Assembly (NCBI GenBank): GCA_964495885.1
Contig: CAZBWO010000012.1
Span: 44,372 to 108,371 of the forward strand
Length of the DNA stretch: 64,000 bases
Direction of reading: 5' to 3'
Origin: PALG01 sp964495885
GTDB taxonomy: Bacteria > Bacteroidota > Bacteroidia > Flavobacteriales > Flavobacteriaceae
Of the stretch, positions 54,842-62,967 are shown one piece after another. Each line of letters opens with the position of its first letter. The stretch's first letter is position 1. A program made the position numbers and the translations under genes. A model generated the notes under the pieces. That model searched no databases, was not told where the DNA came from, and worked only from the letters and a program-made list of their open reading frames with translations.

Positions 54842-56224
54842 ATGAACACGAAAGAACAAATTACCGGAAAAGATTTAATTGCCATGGGATACCAACCTGG
54901 AAAATGGATGAAGGAAGCCTTGGCATACATCAATAGTCATTCACTCACTGAGGAGGAGCTGGCGCACTATTTAGTGCAATTTAAGGCTCCGCCAATCATG
55001 GAACTATTGGAAGAACCTGCCCCTTTCGCGATTAACATTAAAGCTGAAAGCGAATTGGAGGAAGCCAATGTACAAAGTGTTATTGCAACCATGGAAGCGT
55101 TGATGAAAACACCTACCATGGTAGAAGGGGCCATCATGCCCGATGCCTGCCCAACCGGGCCAATAGGAACTATTCCTGTAGGTGGCGTAGCGGTAGCAAA
55201 AAATGCCATCCATCCTGGAATGCATAGTGCAGATATTTGCTGTTCTGTGATGCTAACCGATTTTGGAAAAACAGACCCAAAGGCAGTCTTGGACGCAGCG
55301 CATGCCGTGACCCACTTTGGGCCTGGTGGTCGTTCCAGGGAGGAACAGTTCAGGTTCCCTATGGATTTATTGGAAGCGATTGAAGGTAACTACTTTTTGA
55401 ATGATCAAAAATGTATTTCGGCCGCCCGTTCCCATTTGGGTACTCAAGGCGATGGAAACCATTTCCTATTCATTGGAGTTTCCAAAAACTCTGGAAATAC
55501 CATGATGGTAACCCACCACGGTAGTAGGGGTTTTGGTGCCAATCTGTATAGTAAAGGTATGAAGGTAGCAGAACGTTTCCGAAGGGAATTGTCACCAGAC
55601 ACCCTAAAGCAAAATGCATGGATTCCTTTTGATACCGAGGAAGGACAGCAATATTGGGAAGCCTTGCAGCTTATTCGTGCATGGACCAAAAAAAATCATG
55701 AGGTCCTTCACGATGCTACACTGCAGGAGGTTGGCGTTGCTTTGGAAAACCGTTTCTGGAATGAACACAACTTTGTCTTTCGGGATGGGGATTTATTTTA
55801 CCATGCCAAGGGAGTCACCCCTTTGGACGAAAAGTTTATGCCAGATATTACGGGGCCACGGTTGATTCCATTGAATATGGCAGAGCCTGTATTGATTGTA
55901 GCTGGGGAAACCACTGCCAACAATTTAGGGTTTGCCCCACATGGTGCAGGTAGAAATGTGAGCAGGACGCAGCACAGGAAAAGTAAAACCGGAACCTTTC
56001 AGGAGATTTTTGAGGAGGAAACCGAAGGATTGGATGTGCGGTTCTTTTCACAGGAAATTGATATCACGGAATTGCCCAGTGCTTATAAGAATGCAGCATC
56101 TGTACGAAACCAGATGGAAACGTACGGATTGGGTACCGTGTTGGATGAAGTCATGCCTTATGGTTGCATTATGGCAGGGAATTGGCAAAAAAATGCCCCT
56201 TGGAAAAAAAGGAGAAGAAAATGA
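54842..56224 (+). CDS. RtcB-family RNA ligase, divergent member (first of two)
   Basis: 460 residues. RtcB features: metal-binding Asp/Cys in HSADICCSVM, RSHLGTQGDGNHFLFIG, VTHHGSRGFG, and the guanylate-accepting His367 in PHGAGRNVSR. RtcB joins 2',3'-cyclic phosphate or 3'-phosphate ends to 5'-OH RNA ends with GTP. The sequence is distant from the second RtcB of this locus (different N-terminus, DICC rather than DIGC), so the two are probably not redundant. Under control of the divergent WYL regulator; followed by a terminator. Confidence 0.9.
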   Translation: MNTKEQITGKDLIAMGYQPGKWMKEALAYINSHSLTEEELAHYLVQFKAPPIMELLEEPAPFAINIKAESELEEANVQSVIATMEALMKTPTMVEGAIMPDACPTGPIGTIPVGGVAVAKNAIHPGMHSADICCSVMLTDFGKTDPKAVLDAAHAVTHFGPGGRSREEQFRFPMDLLEAIEGNYFLNDQKCISAARSHLGTQGDGNHFLFIGVSKNSGNTMMVTHHGSRGFGANLYSKGMKVAERFRRELSPDTLKQNAWIPFDTEEGQQYWEALQLIRAWTKKNHEVLHDATLQEVGVALENRFWNEHNFVFRDGDLFYHAKGVTPLDEKFMPDITGPRLIPLNMAEPVLIVAGETTANNLGFAPHGAGRNVSRTQHRKSKTGTFQEIFEEETEGLDVRFFSQEIDITELPSAYKNAASVRNQMETYGLGTVLDEVMPYGCIMAGNWQKNAPWKKRRRK

Positions 56225-56392
56225 TTTTGGAAGTTTGGTCCTTTTTTATGCATATTTGCAACCAACAAATGAACGATAAAAGTTTTTGTCTATGAATTAT
56301 GTATTGATCACATATGAAAAGCAGGATGCGAAACATCGGTTGCTGCCCTAGTGCAGTAGGTAAAAACTTTACAAAAGAAACCCTTAAAGAAG

Positions 56393-56422
56393 CGTCCAAT
56401 ACCATTTGGACGTTTTTTTTTG
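56393..56422 (+). terminator. Terminator of the first rtcB gene
   Basis: CGTCCAA, loop, TTGGACG and ten T. Confidence 0.85.
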
Positions 56423-56571
56423 GACTTATTTTACGCCGAAGTTTTTTAGATGCGAAATGGTAGTTTCCTCTGCAACAATCCCTTATACAACCTGCAATTT
56501 GCGGACAGGAACTCTATTGCCTAAAAACTACATAAGTAGCTGAATATCAATAAAATAAATTCATATTTTTC

Positions 56572-56602
56572 TTGTGGGTTATAAAAAAAGCACCCATATT
56601 TG
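56572..56602 (+). promoter_or_regulatory. Promoter of a short transcription unit between the rtcB operons
   Basis: TTG (56572-56574), 20 nt, CATATTTG (56595-56602), one mismatch to TAnnTTTG. Predicted start near 56609. Confidence 0.45.
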
Positions 56603-56641
56603 CACCGCAATAATGCACAAGAATCATTAAAAGAAGCAACG

Positions 56642-56728
56642 ATGTATTTTAATTCATTACACATAGTAACGCAACCAGGACTTGGTTCTGCACGCATCTG
56701 CTTCGAGACAACTTTCCATCATATTTAG
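56642..56728 (+). CDS. Possible leader peptide, 28 residues
   Basis: ATG frame encoding MYFNSLHIVTQPGLGSAR and ending ETTFHHI, about 33 nt after the predicted transcript start and 25 nt before a strong terminator. The small unit (promoter, ORF, terminator, about 175 nt) looks like an attenuator leader or a small RNA. No family recognised; coding status uncertain. Confidence 0.35.
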   Translation: MYFNSLHIVTQPGLGSARICFETTFHHI

Positions 56729-56753
56729 ATTCCTTAAAAGAATATCATGAAAG

Positions 56754-56786
56754 AAGTCCGAAGCCAAAAGTTTCGGACTTTTTTTG
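56754..56786 (+). terminator. Terminator of the short transcription unit
   Basis: AAGTCCGAA (56754-56762), loop GCCAAAAGT, TTCGGACTT and T run. Same stem sequence as the terminator at 26180. Confidence 0.88.
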
Positions 56787-56944
56787 TACTCCCATTTTGG
56801 GTTTCATGGAAAAGGACTTCCGAAACCTAACATCCAGCGAAGCATACCATTTTAGCACAATAACCCCATTGGGGTAAGACCTTCCATTGGATATTTCCGA
56901 TGTATTGAAAATAGTAAAAGCCATAAAAACATGATTAAAGCAAC

Positions 56945-57002
56945 GTATGTACCCATACAGCGAAACTTAATGTATACCGGCTTTACATAGCAACATGTAA
57001 AG
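56945..57002 (+). promoter_or_regulatory. Two hairpins in the leader of the PcfJ operon
   Basis: GTATG-TACC-CATAC (56945-56958) and CTTTACAT-AGCAAC-ATGTAAAG (56981-57002), the latter with eight perfect pairs ending 9 nt before the ATG. Two-hairpin layout mirrors the rtcB leader. Confidence 0.5.
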
Positions 57003-57011
57003 ATCGAAACC

Positions 57012-58370
57012 ATGAAACCAAATGAAGTACAACCGAACCCAAAACGGCCTTTTAGCAACTATAAGGCCCTAGTAGAAAGAATCTATAGCGAGCACAATAC
57101 ACCTACCCGATACAAGGGAACCATAGCATCTATGCTGCGTGAATTCTTTTCCAAGACCAGTAAAAACAGATACACTTGGAAACGTGACACCTTTAGAAGT
57201 CTATTGATTCACTTGTATGATGAAAAGTGTTACGCATTGCTGCGGAACTATAATGCGGTGGAAGTATTGCACAACATCTGTGCTTTTGGAAACAGGTTGG
57301 TACGACCTGTGGAAACATGGAAGTCTGAGGCTTCCCAGCCAGAGGAGCAATTGCGGAGTTTGATACGGCACTGTTTTGCGGAATATGAAACGCCTCGTTT
57401 TATGGAAGCCTCCTTTTTTGGGGTACAAAAGGCCTATATGCTGTGGTACATTCAGTTGGGGAGGGGTAGAAGTGTAAAGGATTTGTCGCAAATGCCTTTG
57501 CAGTTCACCCGCAAAATGGCCCACACTTTCAGGAATGCCCCTGAACGTTTGTCGGTGCCACAAGCCTTGCGATATGCCCAAGCCATAGGGTTTGGTGCTT
57601 CGGATGCTACCGCTAGAACCATCGCTGTTTCCAGGTTATCCAGGATACGCGAAGAGGAGGAAGTGTTTTGGGCGACAGTAGTTCAATTCCTTGCCAAGGA
57701 ATCTAGGTTAGACCTAGGAAGGGTGAATACCCTATTGGATTACCTAGCCTACAAATACCGGGAAGATGCTTCATTTTCCATGAAGCGCCGAAGCTTAAGG
57801 GCCCTAACCCTACAATCTGAGGAATGGCACAAAGCGGTATACCTAAAGGAAAAAGGAAAGGTGTTGCAATGGAGCAGTATAGGTATTGCGCCTTTGTATG
57901 TAGAAGAAGTGATAGATACCCAAAAAGTGGTGTACCGAACGGTGGAGTTATTGGATTCTGCCGCACTATATGAAGAAGGTAATCTGATGGGGCACTGCGT
58001 AGCTGAATATGATGGCGGATGCTATGATGGAGACTACGGTATTTTTTCCCTGCGGAAAGAAGTAGCGGGGGAAGTAGTAGAACGCTTGGCCACTTTAGAG
58101 GTTAGTTTACCGGAATATGAATTGGTTCAGGTAAGTGCAAAATTCAATGCGGAGCCAGATGCTAAGTCGCAGGAGTTGATAAAGCAATGGATAAGGCAGA
58201 CGAAAGTAAAACCAAACTATGAAGGTAGGGAAGACCTGGCCCTTTACGGAGGAGCCCAAGTGAGGGCGATAGACCACAGAGGGCATAGAGAGGAAGGTTT
58301 CCCTGAATTGGAATGGGTGTTAAGAATCCTATTCTGGTTGGGATACCTACTCTTACAAGCCTTTTTGTAG
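57012..58370 (+). CDS. PcfJ-domain protein
   Basis: 452 residues. Basic, helix-rich N-terminal two thirds, then the PcfJ core with EEGNLMGHCVAEY, YGIFSLRKE and ATLEVSLPEYELVQVSAKFN. The last 20 residues (EWVLRILFWLGYLLLQAFL) are hydrophobic, a possible tail anchor. PcfJ was named from conjugative plasmids and is found in many mobile elements, but its biochemical role is unknown. First gene of the PcfJ-RtcB-PrfH-TPR operon, so an RNA- or ribosome-related role is a reasonable inference. Confidence 0.82.
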   Translation: MKPNEVQPNPKRPFSNYKALVERIYSEHNTPTRYKGTIASMLREFFSKTSKNRYTWKRDTFRSLLIHLYDEKCYALLRNYNAVEVLHNICAFGNRLVRPVETWKSEASQPEEQLRSLIRHCFAEYETPRFMEASFFGVQKAYMLWYIQLGRGRSVKDLSQMPLQFTRKMAHTFRNAPERLSVPQALRYAQAIGFGASDATARTIAVSRLSRIREEEEVFWATVVQFLAKESRLDLGRVNTLLDYLAYKYREDASFSMKRRSLRALTLQSEEWHKAVYLKEKGKVLQWSSIGIAPLYVEEVIDTQKVVYRTVELLDSAALYEEGNLMGHCVAEYDGGCYDGDYGIFSLRKEVAGEVVERLATLEVSLPEYELVQVSAKFNAEPDAKSQELIKQWIRQTKVKPNYEGREDLALYGGAQVRAIDHRGHREEGFPELEWVLRILFWLGYLLLQAFL

Positions 58371-58386
58371 CATGATTAAACAAAGG

Positions 58387-58416
58387 GGAGATGATACTGG
58401 AAACAAGCTCATCTCC
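58387..58416 (+). promoter_or_regulatory. Hairpin before the second rtcB gene
   Basis: GGAGATGA (58387-58394) and TCATCTCC (58409-58416), eight perfect pairs, 14-nt loop, ending 19 nt before the ATG and lying within the polycistronic transcript. No T run. Confidence 0.5.
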
Positions 58417-58435
58417 TCTTATAAAGACAAAAACA

Positions 58436-59827
58436 ATGGGAAAAAAACTCAAAGGAAGGGACCTAATCAAATTAGGCTTTCCAAAGAATAACAGTATTAA
58501 TATTGCCTTAGGGCAGATTAACAGATACCGAAAGCGCGAAAAGAAAGAACGCATTTTGGAAGAAGCAAAACAAGTATTACAGCATCCGAAAGCCTATAAA
58601 GGCCATGCCATTTGGGGAAAGGTTGCAGAAGGATTGGTAGATCCTGTAGTGGTTCAATTTCATCAATTGCGAAATACGCGGGCTCCCTTTACCATTTACG
58701 GGGAAAATGAAATTGATGCACAGGCAAAATACCAATTGTATGACGCCTTGAAATTACCCGTAGCAGTGCAGGGTGCTTTGATGCCCGATGCCCATAGTGG
58801 ATACGGACTCCCCATAGGTGGGGTATTGGCCACAGAGAACAGCGTGATTCCCTATGGGGTGGGGGTGGATATTGGTTGCAGGATGTGCTTGACGGTATAT
58901 CCTATTAAAACTTCCTATTTGAAAGGAAAACAGCATCAATTGGAGCAGATTTTAAGCAACCACACGAAGTTTGGAATGTATGAAACCCATGACAAAAAAC
59001 ACGATCATGAAATTTTTGAGCGTTCCGAATTTGAGGATATCCCCCTGCTGAAGAAGTTGAAGGTAAAAGCCTATAAGCAATTGGGCACCTCTGGAAGTGG
59101 CAATCACTTTGTGGAATTCGGGGAGGTGGTCCTTAAAGAAGGGGAGAACCCATGGGACATCCAGTCTGGAAGCTATATTGGGGTGTTGTCCCACAGTGGT
59201 TCGCGTGGATTGGGGGCAGGTATTGCCAAGCATTATACCTATTTGGCCGCTAAGCAATGTCCGCTACCAAAAAATGTGCAGCACTTGGCTTGGTTGGATT
59301 TAAACACCCATGACGGACAGGAATATTGGTTGGCAATGAATTTGGCAGGCGATTATGCCAAGGCATGCCATGATGATATTCACCATAGGATTGGGAAGTT
59401 ATTGGGGGCAAAACCCATTGCAAAGATTGAGAACCATCACAACTTTGCTTGGAAGGAATCCTTGAACGGCACCGAATGTATTGTGCACCGAAAGGGGGCA
59501 ACCCCTGCCAAAAAAGGGGAGTTGGGAATTATACCCGGTTCCATGACCGCTCCGGGTTTTATTGTGAGTGGTTTGGGAAATGCGGAAAGTTTACAATCTG
59601 CATCCCACGGGGCAGGTAGGTTGTATTCCAGGCGCAAGTGCAAAATGCAGTTCACCCAAAGCGATATCAAAAAACAATTGAAGCAGCATGGTGTGACCTT
59701 GATAGGCGGTGGGGTAGATGAAGCCCCCATGGCGTATAAAGACATTGCACGCGTGATGCAAAATCAACAGGAATTAGTGGAGGTATTGGGCACCTTTACC
59801 CCCAAAATTGTAAGAATGGATACGTAA
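58436..59827 (+). CDS. RtcB-family RNA ligase, PrfH-associated (RtcB2 type)
   Basis: 463 residues. Metal-site GVGVDIGCRM, LGTSGSGNHFVEFG, LSHSGSRGLG and the guanylation His391 in ASHGAGRLYSR. It is immediately followed by prfH (TAATG overlap), the arrangement of the RtcB2-PrfH module. In that system RtcB2 reseals 16S rRNA cut in the decoding centre after PrfH has released the nascent chain. The ATG at 58436 is chosen over an in-frame start at 58391 that lies within the hairpin region; MGKKLKGRDLIKLGFPKN fits the family N-terminus. Confidence 0.92.
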   Translation: MGKKLKGRDLIKLGFPKNNSINIALGQINRYRKREKKERILEEAKQVLQHPKAYKGHAIWGKVAEGLVDPVVVQFHQLRNTRAPFTIYGENEIDAQAKYQLYDALKLPVAVQGALMPDAHSGYGLPIGGVLATENSVIPYGVGVDIGCRMCLTVYPIKTSYLKGKQHQLEQILSNHTKFGMYETHDKKHDHEIFERSEFEDIPLLKKLKVKAYKQLGTSGSGNHFVEFGEVVLKEGENPWDIQSGSYIGVLSHSGSRGLGAGIAKHYTYLAAKQCPLPKNVQHLAWLDLNTHDGQEYWLAMNLAGDYAKACHDDIHHRIGKLLGAKPIAKIENHHNFAWKESLNGTECIVHRKGATPAKKGELGIIPGSMTAPGFIVSGLGNAESLQSASHGAGRLYSRRKCKMQFTQSDIKKQLKQHGVTLIGGGVDEAPMAYKDIARVMQNQQELVEVLGTFTPKIVRMDT

Positions 59828-60522
59828 TGAATACAAAAACAATACAAATAACCGCGGGAAGAGGCCCAGCAGCATGTTGCTGGGTCGTTGCCCAGGTGTT
59901 GAAGTCCTTTATAGGCGCCTTGCAGGAGGCAAAGGTAGGCTATACCCTATTGCACCGTGAACCAGGTCCTGAAAATAGGACATTGCAATCTGTTACCCTA
60001 GCATTGAAAGGAAAGGGCTTGGATGCCTTGCTTAGCCATTGGCTGGGAACGATTCAATGGGTTGGTACTTCTCCTTATAGAACCATGCACAAACGAAAGA
60101 ATTGGTATGTAGGGTTCTTTGAACTACCAGCTACGGAAGCCATTTCCATAAGTGAAAAGGACTTTCAGTTTCAAGCGATGCGCAGTTCGGGGGCTGGGGG
60201 ACAACATGTGAACAAGGTAAGTTCTGCCATTCGGGCGACGCATCCTCCAACAGGGATGCAAGTAGTGGTGATGGATAGTAGATCACAACATCAAAATAAG
60301 AAACTGGCCATCATGCGGTTGCAAGAGAAAGTGGCACAGTTTCAAAGGGAACAATTGAAGCAACAATTGGAAACTACCTGGGAAAACCACCAAAATGTAA
60401 CAAGGGGCAATCCCGTACAGGTATTTAAGGGAAGGGATTTCAGAAGACAGCAAGTAAAAAGAATCCCTTCTTCAGAGCGAATGAATGTAAAACAACAATT
60501 AAAACAAGGACGATGGGATTAA
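59827..60522 (+). CDS. prfH: Peptide chain release factor homologue PrfH
   Basis: 231 residues, shorter than RF1/RF2. Catalytic GGQ in RSSGAGGQHVNKVSSAIRA (Gly124-Gly125-Gln126) and the basic C-terminus expected of the family. The stop-codon recognition domain of RF1/RF2 is replaced by a shorter N-terminal domain, as in PrfH. It hydrolyses peptidyl-tRNA on ribosomes damaged in the 16S decoding centre. Overlaps rtcB by 1 nt and the TPR gene by 10 nt. Confidence 0.94.
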   Translation: MNTKTIQITAGRGPAACCWVVAQVLKSFIGALQEAKVGYTLLHREPGPENRTLQSVTLALKGKGLDALLSHWLGTIQWVGTSPYRTMHKRKNWYVGFFELPATEAISISEKDFQFQAMRSSGAGGQHVNKVSSAIRATHPPTGMQVVVMDSRSQHQNKKLAIMRLQEKVAQFQREQLKQQLETTWENHQNVTRGNPVQVFKGRDFRRQQVKRIPSSERMNVKQQLKQGRWD

Positions 60523-61064
60523 CATTAGCAGACAGTTATTACTTAAAGGCAAAAGCTGCCAGTCAAGGTTTTCATAGTGATTGGGAGGAAGTGTGTGAGT
60601 CTTTGAACTATGCACTATCCTATGATGAAACGCATTGTGCTTCCCTATGTTTATTGGGAGAGGTGTATGCACGGTATTTATCGATGCCTACGGAAGCCTA
60701 TGCCTGTTTTGACAAGGTTATTGCAGCAGACACCAACTATCATGAGGTATATTATCTATACATCAAGTACCTTATTTGGAACAAGGAATTGGAGCGGGCT
60801 GAAAAGTTAGTTGCCTTTGCGGAAACCATTCCGAATAGCAGTAAGGCCCAGCTGCAATGGCTTTCTTCCTATATTGAAGAAGTACGCGGAAACTATGATG
60901 CTTGTTTAAAGACTTTGAAAGAAGCCAAAAAGCACTGTTATAATGATGGCTACTTCGACTTTATAGAAGAGGAGGAAAAGCGCATCAAGAAGAAAATGAA
61001 ATTGGAAAAGCCTGCAAAACCTAAAAAGAAATGTAAAAAAGGGAAAAAGGCTTCCAAGAAATAA
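60513..61064 (+). CDS. TPR-like protein with a lysine-rich tail
   Basis: 183 residues: TPR-type helical pairs (CESLNYALSYDETHCASLCLLGEVYARYL, AYACFDKVIAADTNYHEVYYLY, DACLKTLKEAKKH) and a strongly basic tail (KPAKPKKKCKKGKKASKK) suited to RNA or ribosome contact. Overlaps prfH by 10 nt, so it belongs to the same operon. Not a known part of the RtcB2-PrfH module; its role is open. Confidence 0.8.
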   Translation: MGLTLADSYYLKAKAASQGFHSDWEEVCESLNYALSYDETHCASLCLLGEVYARYLSMPTEAYACFDKVIAADTNYHEVYYLYIKYLIWNKELERAEKLVAFAETIPNSSKAQLQWLSSYIEEVRGNYDACLKTLKEAKKHCYNDGYFDFIEEEEKRIKKKMKLEKPAKPKKKCKKGKKASKK

Positions 61065-61348
61065 ATTTGGGTACGTGTTTGTAGTTAGGAGTAATTGAGG
61101 TGTTTGAATCACGAGTCACGAGTCACGAAACACGATAATTCTTTGATTAAGTGTGAATGGTGAGATGTTAGACGTGAAGTTAAGGGTTAAAGATTGGTTG
61201 GGAATAGGGGAATGTAACCACGCGATACAATCGCGCGGTAGCGGTGGTGAAAGGTTGACTCCGTCGAATCTTCGATTTCACGCGGTAGCGCAGGGACGTT
61301 TGCGGTATGGGGAATTTTTACCACGCGATACAATCGCGCGGTAGCGGT

Positions 61349-61418
61349 GTTAGTAGTTAGTGGTTAGTAGTTAGTGGTTAGTAGTTAGTGGTTAGTGGTT
61401 AGTAGTTAAGGGTTAAGG
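61349..61418 (+). repeat. Heptamer tandem array
   Basis: GTTAGTA and GTTAGTG alternate for eight copies (A, G, A, G, A, G, G, A in the last base), then two GTTAAGG. Confidence 0.9.
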
Positions 61419-61666
61419 GATTTACTTTTAACCTGCAACGTGTAACTTGTAACCGGACCGAGCGTTAAAAAAGAGTCCTGTGGACACTTTTAGCGAAGGA
61501 GCCAGACTGCCGCGCAGGCCATACTTAAACTTTCAACCTGTAACATCTAACCTGTAACCTGTAACATTCAACTTATACCCATTTCTATTTTTTCCTACAA
61601 AAAAACACGCTAGGTAAGGCGGCAATTTGCCTAAAATGACCTCTTTTTTACATAATAGGTGATTAC

Positions 61667-61721
61667 GGTATGGAAAAGGCATAGTAAAGGTATGGATAGT
61701 GTATGGGGAATGTATGGGTTC
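61667..61721 (+). repeat. Five 11-bp degenerate tandem units
   Basis: GGTATGGAAAA, GGCATAGTAAA, GGTATGGATAG, TGTATGGGGAA, TGTATGGGTTC. The spacing is exact while bases 8-11 drift. Confidence 0.8.
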
Positions 61722-61989
61722 CCAAAAGTGCCCTTTTCTGCCCTAAAACGGAAAAAAGTGCCCTAAAGTGGAAAAAAACGGAAAAAACGGCCACTTGAAT
61801 TCCCTTCTTAGATCTTAAATTTTACAATTAATATATATCTCAAATTCCTACAAGGGAGTTCACTGGGGGTATGCTAAGATTACCCTTAAAATACGGATTT
61901 ATACGTATCGTGGGAAATTGGATTTGTGCTATCTTGTATGCAATGCTTCCTCGGAACAAAAGTTTACTACATATAAAACGCTACAGATT

Positions 61990-62967
61990 ATGGCCGCTAT
62001 TAAATTTAACGATACCATTGGCATTTTTACAATGAATAACAAAAACCGTCTTGACATTGGGGATGATGGGACCAAGGGACCGGTTTCCGCCACTCATGAT
62101 AGTTGGTCCACAAGATTAATCATCCTAAGTCTAACAGGCAAGAAGGGCCCTATACAGGATGGGGACGAAATAGGGATTTTTTCTGCAGACGGCAAGTATC
62201 GGCTTGACCTAGGAACTGATGCCATGCAGGATAACATTTCTGCAAGCCATGTGTCGTGGGCCACAAAGTTTAAGATTGTGAGCATGGAGGACCCCGGTTG
62301 GGAAGGCCCCATTTGTTTTGGTGATCGGGTGCGGATTTTTACCAGCGACAAGAATTACATTGTGGATATTGGGACAGATGCCATGAAAAAGAGTATCCCT
62401 GCCAGTCATGATTCCTGGGCCACACGGATTTGTCTTAAACACCAAGGAACTGCCCCTGTGTTAGATTATAAAAGCCGCTACGGCAATAAGAAGATTTATT
62501 ACTACATTAACAATTCCCCGACCAATTTTGTAAATAAAGTAGCGACCAATACCTATAAAGACCTTATCATGAAGGCTTTTTCGGAATGGGAATATGCCAA
62601 TGGCTATTATACATTTGAATTAAGTGATTCTGATAAAGACCTTCCAAATTTCTCCCTATACTTTAAACCTGAAAGTTATTTGGGAAGTTCCTCAGATAAT
62701 CTCGCAGAGGCCACACGCCTAGATAACAGAAAAGGGCGTATTTATATAAACGATAATAAAACCTGGTCTGATACCCAAGTACCTTTGGGCGGTATAGATG
62801 ATGGCACCTTAAACCTTAAAGCGGTAATCATGCATGAAATTGGACACCTAGTGGGACTGCGGCATTTACCCTATAAGGATTCGATTATGTATAGTAGATA
62901 TAATAATGAACGATATGTAGACCCTGCTACCTTAGCAGTTTTTAAGGAGTTATATCCAGCACCCTGA
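61990..62967 (+). CDS. Matrixin-like metalloprotease with three trefoil-type repeats
   Basis: 325 residues. Three tandem repeats of about 48 residues (consensus GDxIxIF..D..YxLDIGTDAM...I.ASH.SWAT) make a probable beta-trefoil (residues 5-155). Then a metzincin domain: MHEIGHLVGLRHL is the HExxHxxGxxH zinc motif, and the Met-turn is DSIMYS. No signal peptide or T9SS domain is visible in the chosen frame; the frame is open upstream to 61918 but adds no signal. So export, if any, is by another route or by lysis. Surrounded by repeats; likely an accessory gene. Confidence 0.8.
   Translation: MAAIKFNDTIGIFTMNNKNRLDIGDDGTKGPVSATHDSWSTRLIILSLTGKKGPIQDGDEIGIFSADGKYRLDLGTDAMQDNISASHVSWATKFKIVSMEDPGWEGPICFGDRVRIFTSDKNYIVDIGTDAMKKSIPASHDSWATRICLKHQGTAPVLDYKSRYGNKKIYYYINNSPTNFVNKVATNTYKDLIMKAFSEWEYANGYYTFELSDSDKDLPNFSLYFKPESYLGSSSDNLAEATRLDNRKGRIYINDNKTWSDTQVPLGGIDDGTLNLKAVIMHEIGHLVGLRHLPYKDSIMYSRYNNERYVDPATLAVFKELYPAP

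Larger units (their letters stand above)
56225..57011. other. Regulatory gap between rtcB and the PcfJ operon
   Basis: It contains the rtcB terminator (56393-56422), a promoter (56572-56602), a 28-codon ORF, a second terminator (56754-56786), the palindrome ACCCCA-T-TGGGGT (56863-56875) and two hairpins just before the PcfJ start. No other gene is supported. Confidence 0.6.
61065..61989. repeat. Repeat-packed gap: dispersed 75-nt module, palindromic CGCGAT modules, heptamer array, 90-nt hairpin module, 11-bp tandem units
   Basis: 61101-61175 repeats 53249-53330. Two 30-nt copies of ACCACGCGAT...GGTAGCGGTG lie at 61217-61246 and 61320-61349. 61349-61418 is ten heptamers (eight GTTAGTR, two GTTAAGG). 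61458-61540 is a hairpin-bearing module found again at 63001-63105. 61667-61721 is five 11-bp units. 61817-61860 matches 53583-53628. No gene supported. Confidence 0.75.

Noticed and set aside
56292..56351. Short ATG frame (19 codons) behind the first rtcB
   Set aside because: Too short, no promoter of its own and no composition signal; probably leader or 3' UTR.
61349..61418. Heptamer array considered as a CRISPR array
   Set aside because: Units are 7 bp with no spacers and no cas genes.
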